Source: CAYPNP01 sp964412195
GTDB taxonomy: Bacteria > Acidobacteriota > JAAYUB01
DNA length: 64,000 nucleotides
Reading direction: 5' to 3'
Assembly: GCA_964412195.1 (NCBI GenBank)
Contig: CAYPNP010000013.1
Location: 74,217 to 138,216 of the forward strand
The position numbers and the translations under genes are program-made. Below are positions 43,138 to 51,856 of the stretch, piece by piece. The notes beneath the pieces are model-generated. The model was given only the letters and a program-made list of their open reading frames with translations, did not search any database and was not told the origin of the DNA. Each line of letters opens with the position of its first letter. Position 1 is the stretch's first letter.

Positions 43138-44520
43138 ATGTATTTCATCGACGAGGAACTGATTCACGCCATCCTGCGCCGGCCCGCGCCGACCGCCAGC
43201 GAGGTCGAGGACATCCTGGCCAAGGCCGCCGAGGCGAAAGGTTTGGACATGCCGGAGGCCGCCGCCCTGCTGCGCTGCGAAGACGCGGCGCTGATCGAGC
43301 GGCTGTTCGAGACCGCCCGGCGGGTCAAGGAGAAGATCTACGGGCCGCGGCTGGTCCTGTTCGCGCCGCTCTACCTGAGCAACGAGTGCGTCAACAACTG
43401 CCTCTACTGCGGCTTCCGCCGGGGCAACCAGCACCTCGTGCGCCACACCCTGAGCGTGCCCGACGCCGTCGAGGAGGCCCGGACGCTGATCCGGCAGGGA
43501 CACAAGCGACTGCTGCTGGTGTGCGGCGAGCATCCCCAGGCGGCGCGGCTGGATTTCATCTGCGATGTCATGCGGGAGATCTACCAGCTCGCGGAGATGA
43601 AGGGCGAGATCCGCCGCATCAACGTGAATATGGCCCCGCTGGACGTGGAAGGCTTCCGGCGGCTGAAGGAGGCCGGCATCGGCACCTTCCAGGCGTTCCA
43701 GGAGACCTACCACTTCGAGACCTACCGGAAGATGCACCCGTCCGGACCCAAGTCCAACTACGCCTGGCGCCTCTTCACCATGGACCGCGCCATGAAGGGC
43801 GGCATCGACGACGTCGGCATGGGCGTGCTGTTCGGGCTGTCCGACCACCGCTTCGAGGTGCTGGCGCTGCTGCAGCACGTGGCGCACCTGGAGGAGCGCT
43901 TCGGCGTGGGCTGCCACACCATCTCGGTGCCGCGCATCGAGCCCGCCCTGGACGCGCCGGCGGCGAACCATCCGCCCCACGCCGTGAGCGACCGGGAGTT
44001 CAAGAAGCTGGTGGCAGTGCTCCGGCTGGCGGTGCCCTACACCGGCATCATCCTGTCGACCCGCGAGCGGGCGGCGTTCCGCCGCGAGGTCATAGCCCTG
44101 GGCGTGTCCCAGATCAGCGCCGCCTCCCGGACCTTCCCCGGCGCGTACCGGGCCGCGGAGGTCGACAAGCCGGTGGAAGAGCAGTTCCACCTCGGCGACA
44201 CCCGCTCCCTGGACGAAGTCATCCGTGACATCACCCGGGACGGCTACGTGCCCAGCTTCTGCACCGCCTGCTACCGCTCCGGCCGGACCGGCTCCCATTT
44301 CATGGAACTGGCCAAGCCGGGGGAGATCCACCAGTTCTGCCAGCCCAACGCCATTCTCTCCACGGCGGAATACCTGCTGGACTATGCCTCCCCCGAGACG
44401 GCGGCCGAGACGTGGCCGGCGCTCGAGCGGGCCGTCGCCGAAATGCCGGCGAAGGAGGGCGCTGCGGTCTCGAAGAAGCTTGCGCGTCTTAAAGCAGGCG
44501 AGCGGGACCTTTATCTTTGA
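43138..44520 (+). CDS. hydG: [FeFe]-hydrogenase maturase HydG (radical SAM tyrosine lyase)
   Basis: A 460-residue radical SAM enzyme that splits tyrosine to give the CO and CN ligands of the H-cluster. SAM cluster: CVNNCLYC (Cys84, 88, 91), the C-x3-C-x2-C pattern. The auxiliary cluster that distinguishes HydG from ThiH is present: Cys375, Cys378 and Cys401, exactly C-x2-C-x22-C. The length is normal (about 460-470). CGGAGGCGATC precedes the ATG. Its presence in the operon confirms that HydA is matured to a true H-cluster. Confidence 0.96.
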   Translation: MYFIDEELIHAILRRPAPTASEVEDILAKAAEAKGLDMPEAAALLRCEDAALIERLFETARRVKEKIYGPRLVLFAPLYLSNECVNNCLYCGFRRGNQHLVRHTLSVPDAVEEARTLIRQGHKRLLLVCGEHPQAARLDFICDVMREIYQLAEMKGEIRRINVNMAPLDVEGFRRLKEAGIGTFQAFQETYHFETYRKMHPSGPKSNYAWRLFTMDRAMKGGIDDVGMGVLFGLSDHRFEVLALLQHVAHLEERFGVGCHTISVPRIEPALDAPAANHPPHAVSDREFKKLVAVLRLAVPYTGIILSTRERAAFRREVIALGVSQISAASRTFPGAYRAAEVDKPVEEQFHLGDTRSLDEVIRDITRDGYVPSFCTACYRSGRTGSHFMELAKPGEIHQFCQPNAILSTAEYLLDYASPETAAETWPALERAVAEMPAKEGAAVSKKLARLKAGERDLYL

Positions 44521-44578
44521 TTTGGCCGCGATGAAATCCACGATTCCAGGACAGCGGTTGACGACGAACGCACCGCGG

Positions 44579-44610
44579 GCCTCCGGGCACGGGGGATCGT
44601 GCCCGGAGGC
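44579..44610. promoter_or_regulatory. 13-base-arm hairpin between hydG and the HydF-like gene
   Basis: GCCTCCGGGCACG and its exact complement CGTGCCCGGAGGC around a six-base loop. It is GC-rich without a T-run, so it more likely stabilises or attenuates the message than terminates it. Its location argues that the HydF-like gene starts downstream at 44648. Confidence 0.55.
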
Positions 44611-44647
44611 GGCCTCCCCCCGCCCCTTGCCTTCCGGCGGCGAGGTG

Positions 44648-45421
44648 ATGTCGCCCGGTGCGTCCGCACCCTCCCCCGTGTTCCGGATCGGCGTCTTCGG
44701 GCGCCGCGGTTCCGGCAAGACGGCGCTGGTCCGGCGCCTGGCCGGGCTGCCCCCCATCCCGCCGGTGCCGGACAACGCGGCGTCAGCCTGGTACCGGTGC
44801 CGCCTGGATGGTGAAGGTGCGGCCGAGGTGACCGAGTCGCCGGCCCTGGAGGATTGCGCCGCCCACCGGGCGGGCATGCGCGACCGGATCCGGACCGCGC
44901 TGGCCGGCGTGGACCTGGCCCTGCTGGTGATGGATCCGCGGGCCGGGTATGGCGAGCACGAGGAGGGGCTGCTGCTGGCCGCGGAGCAGGCCGCCATCCC
45001 CGTGGTGGGCGTCCTGAGCAAGGGGGACCTGCGGCTTCCCCATGACCAATTGGCAGACTTCTTGGTGGAGCGCGGCCTGCGGGTGGCCGGGCTCAGCGCC
45101 TGGACCGGCGACGGCTGCCCGGAGTTGGCAGCGGCCATTGCCGAAGTCCGCGCGGCCGGGGCCGCGGAACGTCGGGTGGCTTGCCCGGCCGCGGCCGATG
45201 ACGAGCGCGGCGGCGTGATGGTGTACGTGCTGCCACCGGCGGCGGGGAATGCGGATGGCGCCGCTGCCGTCGAAGCCGGCTCCCCGGTTGCCGTCGATCC
45301 GGCCGTGGTCCGGGAGGTCGTCTCCGCCGGCGGCACCCTGGTCTTCTGCCGGCCCGAAGAGCTGCCGGACGTCCTGCGTCGGCTCGCCTCCCTTCCTCCT
45401 GTCCAGCTTCATCATCGCTGA
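44648..45421 (+). CDS. Shortened HydF-like GTPase
   Basis: A 257-residue protein resembling the GTPase half of maturase HydF: FRIGVFGRRGSGKTALVRRL (P-loop), a G3-like region with weak conservation, and VLSKGDLRLP (SKxD instead of NKxD). A dimerisation-like segment follows (DPAVVREVVSAGGTLVFCRPEELPDVLRRL in two parts). The C-terminal [4Fe-4S] domain of normal HydF (about 400 residues, C-x-H...H-C-x2-C) is missing and the frame closes normally before a repeat cluster. The G1 region also lacks the usual switch sequence. ATG 44531 is in frame, but the hairpin and a GGCGAGGTG before 44648 favour the later start. It may be degenerate or specialised; a full HydF may exist elsewhere. Confidence 0.72.
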   Translation: MSPGASAPSPVFRIGVFGRRGSGKTALVRRLAGLPPIPPVPDNAASAWYRCRLDGEGAAEVTESPALEDCAAHRAGMRDRIRTALAGVDLALLVMDPRAGYGEHEEGLLLAAEQAAIPVVGVLSKGDLRLPHDQLADFLVERGLRVAGLSAWTGDGCPELAAAIAEVRAAGAAERRVACPAAADDERGGVMVYVLPPAAGNADGAAAVEAGSPVAVDPAVVREVVSAGGTLVFCRPEELPDVLRRLASLPPVQLHHR

Positions 45422-45424
45422 CAA

Positions 45425-45484
45425 AGGTATTCGTTGGAACGTTTCAACGTTTCAACGTTCCAACGTGCCAACGTTCCAACGGAT
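45425..45484. repeat. Repeat cluster 9 with hairpin, after the hydrogenase operon
   Basis: AACGTT words: GTTGGAACGTT (45433-45443), ten bases, AACGTTCCAAC (45454-45464), then two more GTTCCAACG-type units. It directly follows the HydF-like stop and could form the operon's 3' end. Confidence 0.7.
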
Positions 45485-45615
45485 TTCGGAGGCCGAATCT
45501 CCCGGCTGGGAAGCGGAATCCAAGCGGCAGCGTCGGATCCCCGGCACAGCCAGTGAAACCGCGTCAGCTGTGAAAGGCGCCCGGATCCGGAACGCATCCG
45601 TGCGGAGGTGTGGAA

Positions 45616-46092
45616 ATGGTCCAGAGCAGCGCAGCGTCCGTGACGGGCTACCTCGAGGAATTGCCGGCCGAGCGCCGGGCGGTGGTGGCCGCCGTCCGGG
45701 AGGTGGTGCTGCGGCACCTGCCTCCGGGCTACCAGGAAGAGATGAACTGGGGGATGATCACCTGGTCGATCCCCCTGGAGCGCTACCCGGAAACCTACAA
45801 CGGCCAGCCGCTGTGCTACGCGGCGCTGGCGGCGCAGAAGAACTACTATTCGCTGTATCTCATGAGCGTCTATCAGGATTCCGCGGAGGAAGGCGCCCTG
45901 CGGGAAGCGTTCCGGAAAGCCGGCAAAAAGCTCGACATCGGCAAATGCTGCATCCGCTTCCGCTCCGTCGACGACCTGGTCCTCGATGCCGTCGGAAGGG
46001 AAGTGGCCAGCGTGTCCGTGGACGCGTACATCACCCGGTACGAGGCCAGCCGCCGGCTGGTGAAGTCACGCAAGCCGGCGCGAAAGAAGTGA
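45616..46092 (+). CDS. DUF1801-family protein
   Basis: A 158-residue protein with the DUF1801/YdhG-like layout: RAVVAAVREVVLRHLPPGYQEEMNWGMITW (two blocks), LCYAALAAQKNYYSLYLM and IGKCCIRFRSVDDL. The family is related to iron-chaperone frataxin-like folds and has no firm function. The C-terminus is basic (RKPARKK). GGAGG seven bases before ATG 45616 decides the start over a GTG two codons earlier. Monocistronic. Confidence 0.88.
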   Translation: MVQSSAASVTGYLEELPAERRAVVAAVREVVLRHLPPGYQEEMNWGMITWSIPLERYPETYNGQPLCYAALAAQKNYYSLYLMSVYQDSAEEGALREAFRKAGKKLDIGKCCIRFRSVDDLVLDAVGREVASVSVDAYITRYEASRRLVKSRKPARKK

Positions 46093-46193
46093 GGCATGCC
46101 CCCAGTCCGTCGCGCGCTGCGATTTCCCACTGTTCCGTTTTCAATTAGAGATCCCAAAGAGACCCGGCTCTGTCACAATTCAGCGTTGCTCCA

Positions 46194-46610
46194 TCAAGGC
46201 CTCGCCGGTCTTGGCTTGAAAATGAAAAGAAGGGCCGTGTAAACCAGCAGAATCGCGGCATTGAGCCAAAGATACCCGTCCGCTCGCCGGCCGGTGAGCG
46301 GGTAAAACAACAACAGAGCGGCCACCAGAGACCCGGTGACAATCGCGCTGTGGATGATGGCCAGGTTCTTCTCGGGATTCTTCTGCGCGAAGTAAAACAG
46401 GAGAGCCCAGCTCAGTTGGAAAATCCCGTATAGCCGGATGGTGAGATCGTCATACCCGGAAAAACCCAGGGCGGGCAGCGTCTGTTCAGGCGCCACGGTG
46501 GAGGCGAGAAAACAGACCAGGAACAAGGCCATGCCGATCCACAGGAGAATCCTGATGCAAGCCGAAGGTTTTGGCAGTTCGATCCTCCCGGGAGAAGCCT
46601 GCCGGCTCAT
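46194..46610 (-). CDS. Small four-helix membrane protein
   Basis: About 138 residues with four hydrophobic segments: IRILLWIGMALFLVCFLAS, IRLYGIFQLSWALLFYFA, AIVTGSLVAALLLFYPLTG and YLWLNAAILLVYTALLFIF. The pattern resembles small DUF4345/TspO-unrelated membrane families but I cannot name one. The start is uncertain: ATG 46610 is used although its ribosome-binding site is weak; an ATG at 46685 is also in frame. Codon usage is less GC-biased than the neighbours. The 269 bases up to the next gene show nothing recognisable. Confidence 0.7.
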   Translation of the reverse strand: MSRQASPGRIELPKPSACIRILLWIGMALFLVCFLASTVAPEQTLPALGFSGYDDLTIRLYGIFQLSWALLFYFAQKNPEKNLAIIHSAIVTGSLVAALLLFYPLTGRRADGYLWLNAAILLVYTALLFIFKPRPARP

Positions 46611-46879
46611 TGAGGCAACCAGCCGAAATCTCCTTCGCCGTGAATTCCCCTCGCCTTTCGAATGACCCGGCGCCATACATACCACTTGAGCAGCAGGGTG
46701 TCAAACCGAGAGCGCCGGTACCTCCCAAGGTGCCGGACGCGGTCACCGTACCGGAGCGCGGGAGTTCCCGGCTGCACGATTCTGCTTCCACGTCCCGCTG
46801 TGCGGATGAGGACTTCCTCACTCCAGCGGCGCGCTAGACATTCATCGAAAACAGGGAAAGGTGAGCCGAAAGGAGGAGT

Positions 46880-47797
46880 TCAAGAGCGGGACTGGCCGGG
46901 CTGCTTTGGGGGAATGGTCGAGGATTGCTGCGCCGGGGCGGCCAGCTGCCGGGCCAGCCAGCGCATCGCGCGGGCGTAGTCGCCGAAGCGGGTCAGTTCG
47001 CCGTAAGAGCCTAGGAAAACCATGCCCACCTGCCGCTCACCGAGAAGGGAGGCGATGGCGAGGCAGTACTGGGCGGCCAGGGTGAAGCCGGTCTTGGCGC
47101 CGAGGATGGGCCACGGGTGGTGCTGGACCCGGTAGTCGGTGTGACGGTAGTGGATCGGCCGGGCCTTCCCCTTCGCCGGCCAGACGGTGAACACCTCGGT
47201 CCCGCTGATCTTGCTCAGGATCGGATTGTCGAGGGCGGCCTGCAGTATCGCGAACATCTCCCGGGGGGTCGAGACGTCGCCGTCGTCCAGGCCGGTGGGG
47301 TCCTCGAAGCGGGTCTGGGTCAGGCCCAGCTCCCGCGCCCGCTCCGTCATCCGGCTGCCGAATTCGGCCGGCGTCCAGCCCATGGACCGGCCCATGGCCA
47401 CCACCGCCACGTTGTCGGACACCATCAGCGCCGCGTGCAGCAGGTCCCAGTGGGTGTAGGCGCAGCCGGTCTTCAGGCGCGTGGGCGCGCCGCGCTTGAC
47501 CAGCCGCTTGTCTTCCTTGGTGATGGTCTGGGTGGCATCGAGATCGATGTCGTTTTCGAGGAGCACGAGGGCGGCCATGAGCTTGCTGAGGGAGGCCACG
47601 GCGCGGGGCTGGTCCGCGTCCCGGGACCAGAGCACCTCGCCGGTCTTCAGGTCGGCGACGAGGACCGCCGGCGAGCGGAGGCCGGGGTCCTGGGCGGTCG
47701 GCTTGGGCGGCGCCGCCCGCTTGGAGCGCCCCTTTCCCGCCCCGCAGACGGGGAGGACCAGCGCTGCCATGACAAGGTAGATCAAGTACTTCCGCAT
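46880..47797 (-). CDS. D-alanyl-D-alanine carboxypeptidase, S11 family
   Basis: A 305-residue penicillin-binding protein that trims peptidoglycan pentapeptides. It has a signal peptide (MRKYLIYLVMAALVLPVCGA), the catalytic SxxK (Ser69-Leu-Ser-Lys72 in VASLSKLMAA), SDN (LMVSDNVAVV) and AKTGFT. The C-terminal domain that anchors larger PBP5-type enzymes is absent, so this is a short DacF/PBP7-like form. Its upstream region is AT-rich and shared with the divergent hydrolase gene. Confidence 0.93.
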   Translation of the reverse strand: MRKYLIYLVMAALVLPVCGAGKGRSKRAAPPKPTAQDPGLRSPAVLVADLKTGEVLWSRDADQPRAVASLSKLMAALVLLENDIDLDATQTITKEDKRLVKRGAPTRLKTGCAYTHWDLLHAALMVSDNVAVVAMGRSMGWTPAEFGSRMTERARELGLTQTRFEDPTGLDDGDVSTPREMFAILQAALDNPILSKISGTEVFTVWPAKGKARPIHYRHTDYRVQHHPWPILGAKTGFTLAAQYCLAIASLLGERQVGMVFLGSYGELTRFGDYARAMRWLARQLAAPAQQSSTIPPKQPGQSRS

Positions 47798-47933
47798 CTT
47801 CCTTTGTCCAACCGGATCGCTGCATTATAAATAAGTGAAATTCTGAAAATCAATAGCGGAAATTTCACGGAAGAAACCTTTCGGCGACCGGAATCGTTTA
47901 CAATGGCATCCATTCCCGCTTTCCGGAGGAATC

Positions 47934-50231
47934 ATGGTGGACGAAAACGCCAATCCGCCCGTCAGCGAACCGACCCCGGATGCCGGATCCGCGCCGGTGA
48001 AGGCTACGTGGAAGTCCCGCCTCGGGCAGTTCCTGAAATGCAAGGTCCGCGAACCGCTGCGGACGCTGGGCGCGCAAGCCTGGCCCGGCGCCGTGGCCGG
48101 CGCGGTCGCCGCCTTCACGATCGCCATCCTGTTCTTCGGGTCCCTCGGCCACACCGGGCTGGGGCTGGTGCCCGATATCCTGCTGCTGGGCCTCGTGGGG
48201 CTCGTGGCGCTGTTCCTGACCTGGAAACTGTTGGAGCTGGCCTTCTCGCTGGTGCGGGCGCTGCCCAAGCCGTTCGTGGGCGTCGTGGGCGGGGCGGTGA
48301 TCGTGCTCCTGCTGACGGGTTTCCCGTTCGTCGTGGCCTTTCTGCTGGCGGGCGTGGTCGCCGGCGCCGCCATCGGGGCGGCCTGGAAGCGGGGCCTCAA
48401 GCGGTTCTCCTCCGTGCTCCTGCTGATCATCCCGGTCGCGATCTACGGCTTCATGGGCGTGACGCTCCTGCGGGAGGGCGAGGACCCGTTCGCGGACCTC
48501 CGGAAGGCGGAGTCCGCCGCCGGCGTGGCCACCCTGTCCTCGCCGAACCCGTCCCTGCCGGGCCGGTTCGCGGTGAAGACCCTGACCTACGGCAGCGGGA
48601 AAGACGCCCACCGGCCCGAGTTCGCCACCGGCGCAGCCCTGAAGACCCCCACCGTGGACGGCAGCGTCCTCCTGGACGAGCCCTCCGCCTTCCAGGGCTG
48701 GCTGCGGCAGGCGTACTGGGGCTTCGACCTGAAGCACCTCCCGCTCAACGGCACGGTCTGGTACCCGGACGGCCCGGGCCCCTTCCCGCTGGTGCTCATC
48801 GTCCACGGGAACCACACGGCCAAGGAGTTCTCGGACCCCGGCTACACCTACCTGGGCGAGCTGCTGGCCAGCCGGGGCTACATCACCGTCTCGGTGGACG
48901 AGAACTTCCTCAACGGCGAGTGGTACGGCGACTACGAGCAGAAGGAAAACCCGGTCCGGGGATGGCTCCTGCTCCAGCACCTGAAGGTCTGGCAGGGCTG
49001 GGCCGCCGCCGCCGGCAACCCCTTCCGCGGCAAGGCCGACCTCGCGCGGGTCGTGCTCATCGGCCACTCCCGCGGCGGGCAGGCGGTGGCCCTGGCGGCG
49101 GCCTTCAACCCGCTGCCCTGCCACCCGGAGAAGACCGACGTGAAGTTCGACTTCCGCTTCGGCATCCGCGGGATCGTCCAGATCGCACCCAACGACGCCG
49201 CCCGCCCCAGCGGCCAGCCGCTGGAGGTGCGCGACGTCCACTACCTGCTGCTGCAGGGCGGCTACGACAGCGACGTGAACATGTTCCTGGGGGACCGCCA
49301 GTACCGCCGGGTCAAGTTCTCCGATGGCGGGTACCGGCTCAAGTCCATGCTTTACATCTACCGGGCCAACCACGGCCAGTTCAACACGGTCTGGGGCCGC
49401 ACGGACTACAATGCGCCCCTGTCCTGGCTACTGAACCTGAAGCCGCTGATATCGGGCGAGGAGCAGCGCCAGATCGCCAAGGTGTACATCGCCGCGTTCC
49501 TGGAGACGGCGCTGAAGGACGACCCGGGCTACGCGCCGATGTTCCGCGACTGGCGGGCGGCCCGGGGCTGGCTACCGCCGGACCGCTACATCAGCCAGTT
49601 CCAGGATTCCAGCCGGCGGGTCATCGCCGACTTCGAGGAGGACCTGGACGTCAGTTCCGCCACGTTGGCCGGCGGGAAGATCCGGGGCGAAAACCTCTCC
49701 GCCTGGAGCGAGAACGCCCTGCTGCTGAGAGACGACACGCCCCAGGGCACCAAGGGCGTCTACCTCGGCTGGGACCGCGAGGCCCTGGAGAAGAAGGCGA
49801 AGAAGGGCCAGCCGCCCGGTGTCGCCAGCTACTCCATCCAGCTGCCGGACGCCCTGCCCGCGGACTGGCCTGTCGCCGGCAGCCGCCGGTTGGTGTTCGC
49901 CTTGGCCAACAACAAGATGGACGTGCCCGAGGCGGACCTGACGGTGGAGCTGGTCTCCGCCAACGGCGCCTCCGCCCGGCTGCCCCTGAGCCGGTTCGCC
50001 CCGGTGTGCCCGCCGCTGAAGTCGCGGCTGACCAAGTGGCCCATGGAAAACTTCTTCGAGCTGACCCGGCCGGCGGAGCTGGTGCTGCAGGGCTTCTCCC
50101 TGCCCCTGGCCGAATTTGCCCGGGCCAACGCCGCCTTCGACCCGGCGCAGCTGCGCACCATCCGCCTCGTTTTCGACCGCACGCCCAAGGGCGAGGTGGC
50201 GCTGGACGACGTGGGGTTGGAGATGGAGTGA
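47934..50231 (+). CDS. Membrane-anchored alpha/beta hydrolase with C-terminal accessory domain
   Basis: A 765-residue protein. After a short cytoplasmic start come five or so membrane segments (about 50-180; AVAGAVAAFTIAILFFGSLG, VPDILLLGLVGLVALFLTW, VGGAVIVLLLTGFPFVVAFLLAGVV split). The alpha/beta hydrolase domain (about 265-500) has oxyanion-type HGN (VLIVHGNHT) and the nucleophile elbow GHSRGG with Ser379. The last 200 residues are a beta-rich accessory domain. It may be a membrane lipase, esterase or peptidase; the substrate is not inferable. CCGGAGGAATC precedes the ATG. Confidence 0.88.
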   Translation: MVDENANPPVSEPTPDAGSAPVKATWKSRLGQFLKCKVREPLRTLGAQAWPGAVAGAVAAFTIAILFFGSLGHTGLGLVPDILLLGLVGLVALFLTWKLLELAFSLVRALPKPFVGVVGGAVIVLLLTGFPFVVAFLLAGVVAGAAIGAAWKRGLKRFSSVLLLIIPVAIYGFMGVTLLREGEDPFADLRKAESAAGVATLSSPNPSLPGRFAVKTLTYGSGKDAHRPEFATGAALKTPTVDGSVLLDEPSAFQGWLRQAYWGFDLKHLPLNGTVWYPDGPGPFPLVLIVHGNHTAKEFSDPGYTYLGELLASRGYITVSVDENFLNGEWYGDYEQKENPVRGWLLLQHLKVWQGWAAAAGNPFRGKADLARVVLIGHSRGGQAVALAAAFNPLPCHPEKTDVKFDFRFGIRGIVQIAPNDAARPSGQPLEVRDVHYLLLQGGYDSDVNMFLGDRQYRRVKFSDGGYRLKSMLYIYRANHGQFNTVWGRTDYNAPLSWLLNLKPLISGEEQRQIAKVYIAAFLETALKDDPGYAPMFRDWRAARGWLPPDRYISQFQDSSRRVIADFEEDLDVSSATLAGGKIRGENLSAWSENALLLRDDTPQGTKGVYLGWDREALEKKAKKGQPPGVASYSIQLPDALPADWPVAGSRRLVFALANNKMDVPEADLTVELVSANGASARLPLSRFAPVCPPLKSRLTKWPMENFFELTRPAELVLQGFSLPLAEFARANAAFDPAQLRTIRLVFDRTPKGEVALDDVGLEME

Positions 50232-50490
50232 CCGGGGGCGGGCAAACCGAACATTGAACGCTGAACATTGAACGTCGAAGTCAGGCGGGAAGGTGCCAGG
50301 CTCCATTACAGTTTGATGTTGACAAGTTGGAACGCTGCAACGTTTTAACGTTCCAACGTTCCAACGAAAAAACGCAAGAAAGATAAGGTGCCAGGCTCCG
50401 TCACAATCCGTCACAATCTTAAACTCGGAACGTTCCGACGCCCCGGCGTTCGAACGCTCCAGCCGGAATTCCGCCCTTGCCCGGCGTCGA
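50232..50490. repeat. Intergenic repeat cluster 10
   Basis: Between convergent genes: CGAACATTGAACGCTGAAC words (50250-50280), GTGCCAGGCTCCATTACA (50293-50310), GTTGGAACG...CGTTCCAACG hairpin words (about 50325-50367), GTGCCAGGCTCCGTCACAATC in two pieces (50388-50408) with an extra CGTCACAATC, and a diverged CGGAACGTTCCG stretch. Confidence 0.85.
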
Positions 50491-51798
50491 TCAGTTTTTC
50501 GGTACGTTTGCGATGAGCATCTGGTAGGAGTCCCCCGTCCAGTGGTCCACGAAGGGGGGCGCCTTGGGCGGATTGTTCCCCTCCGACGCCAGGACGGTCA
50601 TCTTGAACACGCGGCACACCTCCTTGGAATTGTTCTGGATGCTGGCGATGTACACGGGCAGGCCCCACTGGACGGTTTGCCCGAGGAGGTTCTTCTTCGT
50701 GCTCACCCAGTTGCCGGCGATGCTGGCGGCGATCGCCTTCTCCTTGGGGTAGACTTCGTTGAAGTACCGGATGGCGGCGGCGTTGAGCGCTTTCGGATCA
50801 CCCGGCCCGGCGAAATTGCCGGCGCTGGCGGGGAACTTGGCGGTCTTGAGCCGCTCTGCCGCCGCAGCCTGCAGGCCCGCGCGCTGCTTCCCGAAAGCGG
50901 CCAGCTCGTCCCGGATGTTGGCGTTGTTCGGATCGAGCTTCTGGGCGGCGCGGAGTTGGGTCTCGAGGCGGGCATAGACGGAGTCCGACTTCTGGGACGT
51001 GTTCTTCAGCTCGTTGCGCACGGCCTCCAGGATGCCTGCGGCCTGATCGGCCGGCCCCTGCGTAATCAGCTTCAGCATCCGTTCCAGCTCCCGGTAGCAC
51101 TGGCCGGCCGAGCCGTCCGGCCGCTGGTTCTCCGGATCCAGGCGGCTCTTCCGGGTGTCCTCCGGAGTCAGCTCGAACAGCCGGCGGTCGATGGTGTCGG
51201 TGTCCCGCCCGTACTTGCCGCCGAAAGCCTCCAGGCGACGGCGGGCTTCCGGGACGTCCGCCCGGCGCAGCTGCTCCAGCTTGGCCAGGACCGCGTCGAG
51301 GGTGTCCGGCTGGTATATGACCTGGCCGTTGACGTTGAAGACGGCGTCATATTTCTTCCGGAAGTCCTTGCAGTAATCAAGGAACGCCTGCCAGTCCGCC
51401 TTGACCTCCGCCTTGCCGGGGCTGCCGGACGCCGGGGTGTCCTTGGCCGGGGAACCACTGCCCGAGGGCAGGGCGGACTCGCCGCCGGCCGGGGCGCCGG
51501 CAGGGGGCTGCGCCAGCTGAAGCTGCTTTTTCCAGCTGCGGGACTTGTTTTGCCAGACCGGGATCTCCGAATAGTTCGGGTTCATGGCGCGGACCTTCTC
51601 GATCAGGGCATCGGCCTCTTGGAGCTTGGCCTCGATCTCCGGGAGATTGTCCTGGATGGAGAGGTTATCCATCGCCCGGAACGCCGCGTTGACCTGCCGG
51701 GCCAGGGCTCGCAGCTCGGGGCTGTCGGCCCCCCAGGCCGCGCCCAGCAGGACCGCCCACAGGATGAAAAACCCCCACATCCGCCGTCGATGGTGCAT
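50491..51798 (-). CDS. Exported helical hypothetical protein
   Basis: A 435-residue protein with a signal peptide (MWGFFILWAVLLGAAWGA). A helical domain (about 20-90), a Pro/Gly/Ser linker (about 95-130), then long amphipathic helices with coiled-coil character and a final small domain ending MLIANVPKN that includes GNWVSTKKNLLGQTVQWGLP. I do not recognise it. GGGAGGACACG precedes ATG 51798. Monocistronic, convergent with the hydrolase. Confidence 0.8.
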   Translation of the reverse strand: MHHRRRMWGFFILWAVLLGAAWGADSPELRALARQVNAAFRAMDNLSIQDNLPEIEAKLQEADALIEKVRAMNPNYSEIPVWQNKSRSWKKQLQLAQPPAGAPAGGESALPSGSGSPAKDTPASGSPGKAEVKADWQAFLDYCKDFRKKYDAVFNVNGQVIYQPDTLDAVLAKLEQLRRADVPEARRRLEAFGGKYGRDTDTIDRRLFELTPEDTRKSRLDPENQRPDGSAGQCYRELERMLKLITQGPADQAAGILEAVRNELKNTSQKSDSVYARLETQLRAAQKLDPNNANIRDELAAFGKQRAGLQAAAAERLKTAKFPASAGNFAGPGDPKALNAAAIRYFNEVYPKEKAIAASIAGNWVSTKKNLLGQTVQWGLPVYIASIQNNSKEVCRVFKMTVLASEGNNPPKAPPFVDHWTGDSYQMLIANVPKN

Positions 51799-51856
51799 CG
51801 TGTCCTCCCGTCGCATGGTTTTTCCATAGCATACCCGGTTTCGGCAAAAACGGGTA

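Noticed and set aside
44531..44647. Upstream in-frame extension of the HydF-like gene
   Set aside because: It would translate through a perfect hairpin and Pro/Ser/Gly-rich low-complexity sequence, and the family starts shortly before the P-loop; kept only as an alternative start.
41533..45336. 1267-codon minus-strand frame across the kinase-hydG region
   Set aside because: Shadow of strongly conserved plus-strand genes; the composition is His/Gln/Gly/Val-rich as expected for antisense.
46611..46879. Additional small gene between the four-helix protein and the carboxypeptidase
   Set aside because: Short frames exist on both strands, but none has a ribosome-binding site or family-like composition.
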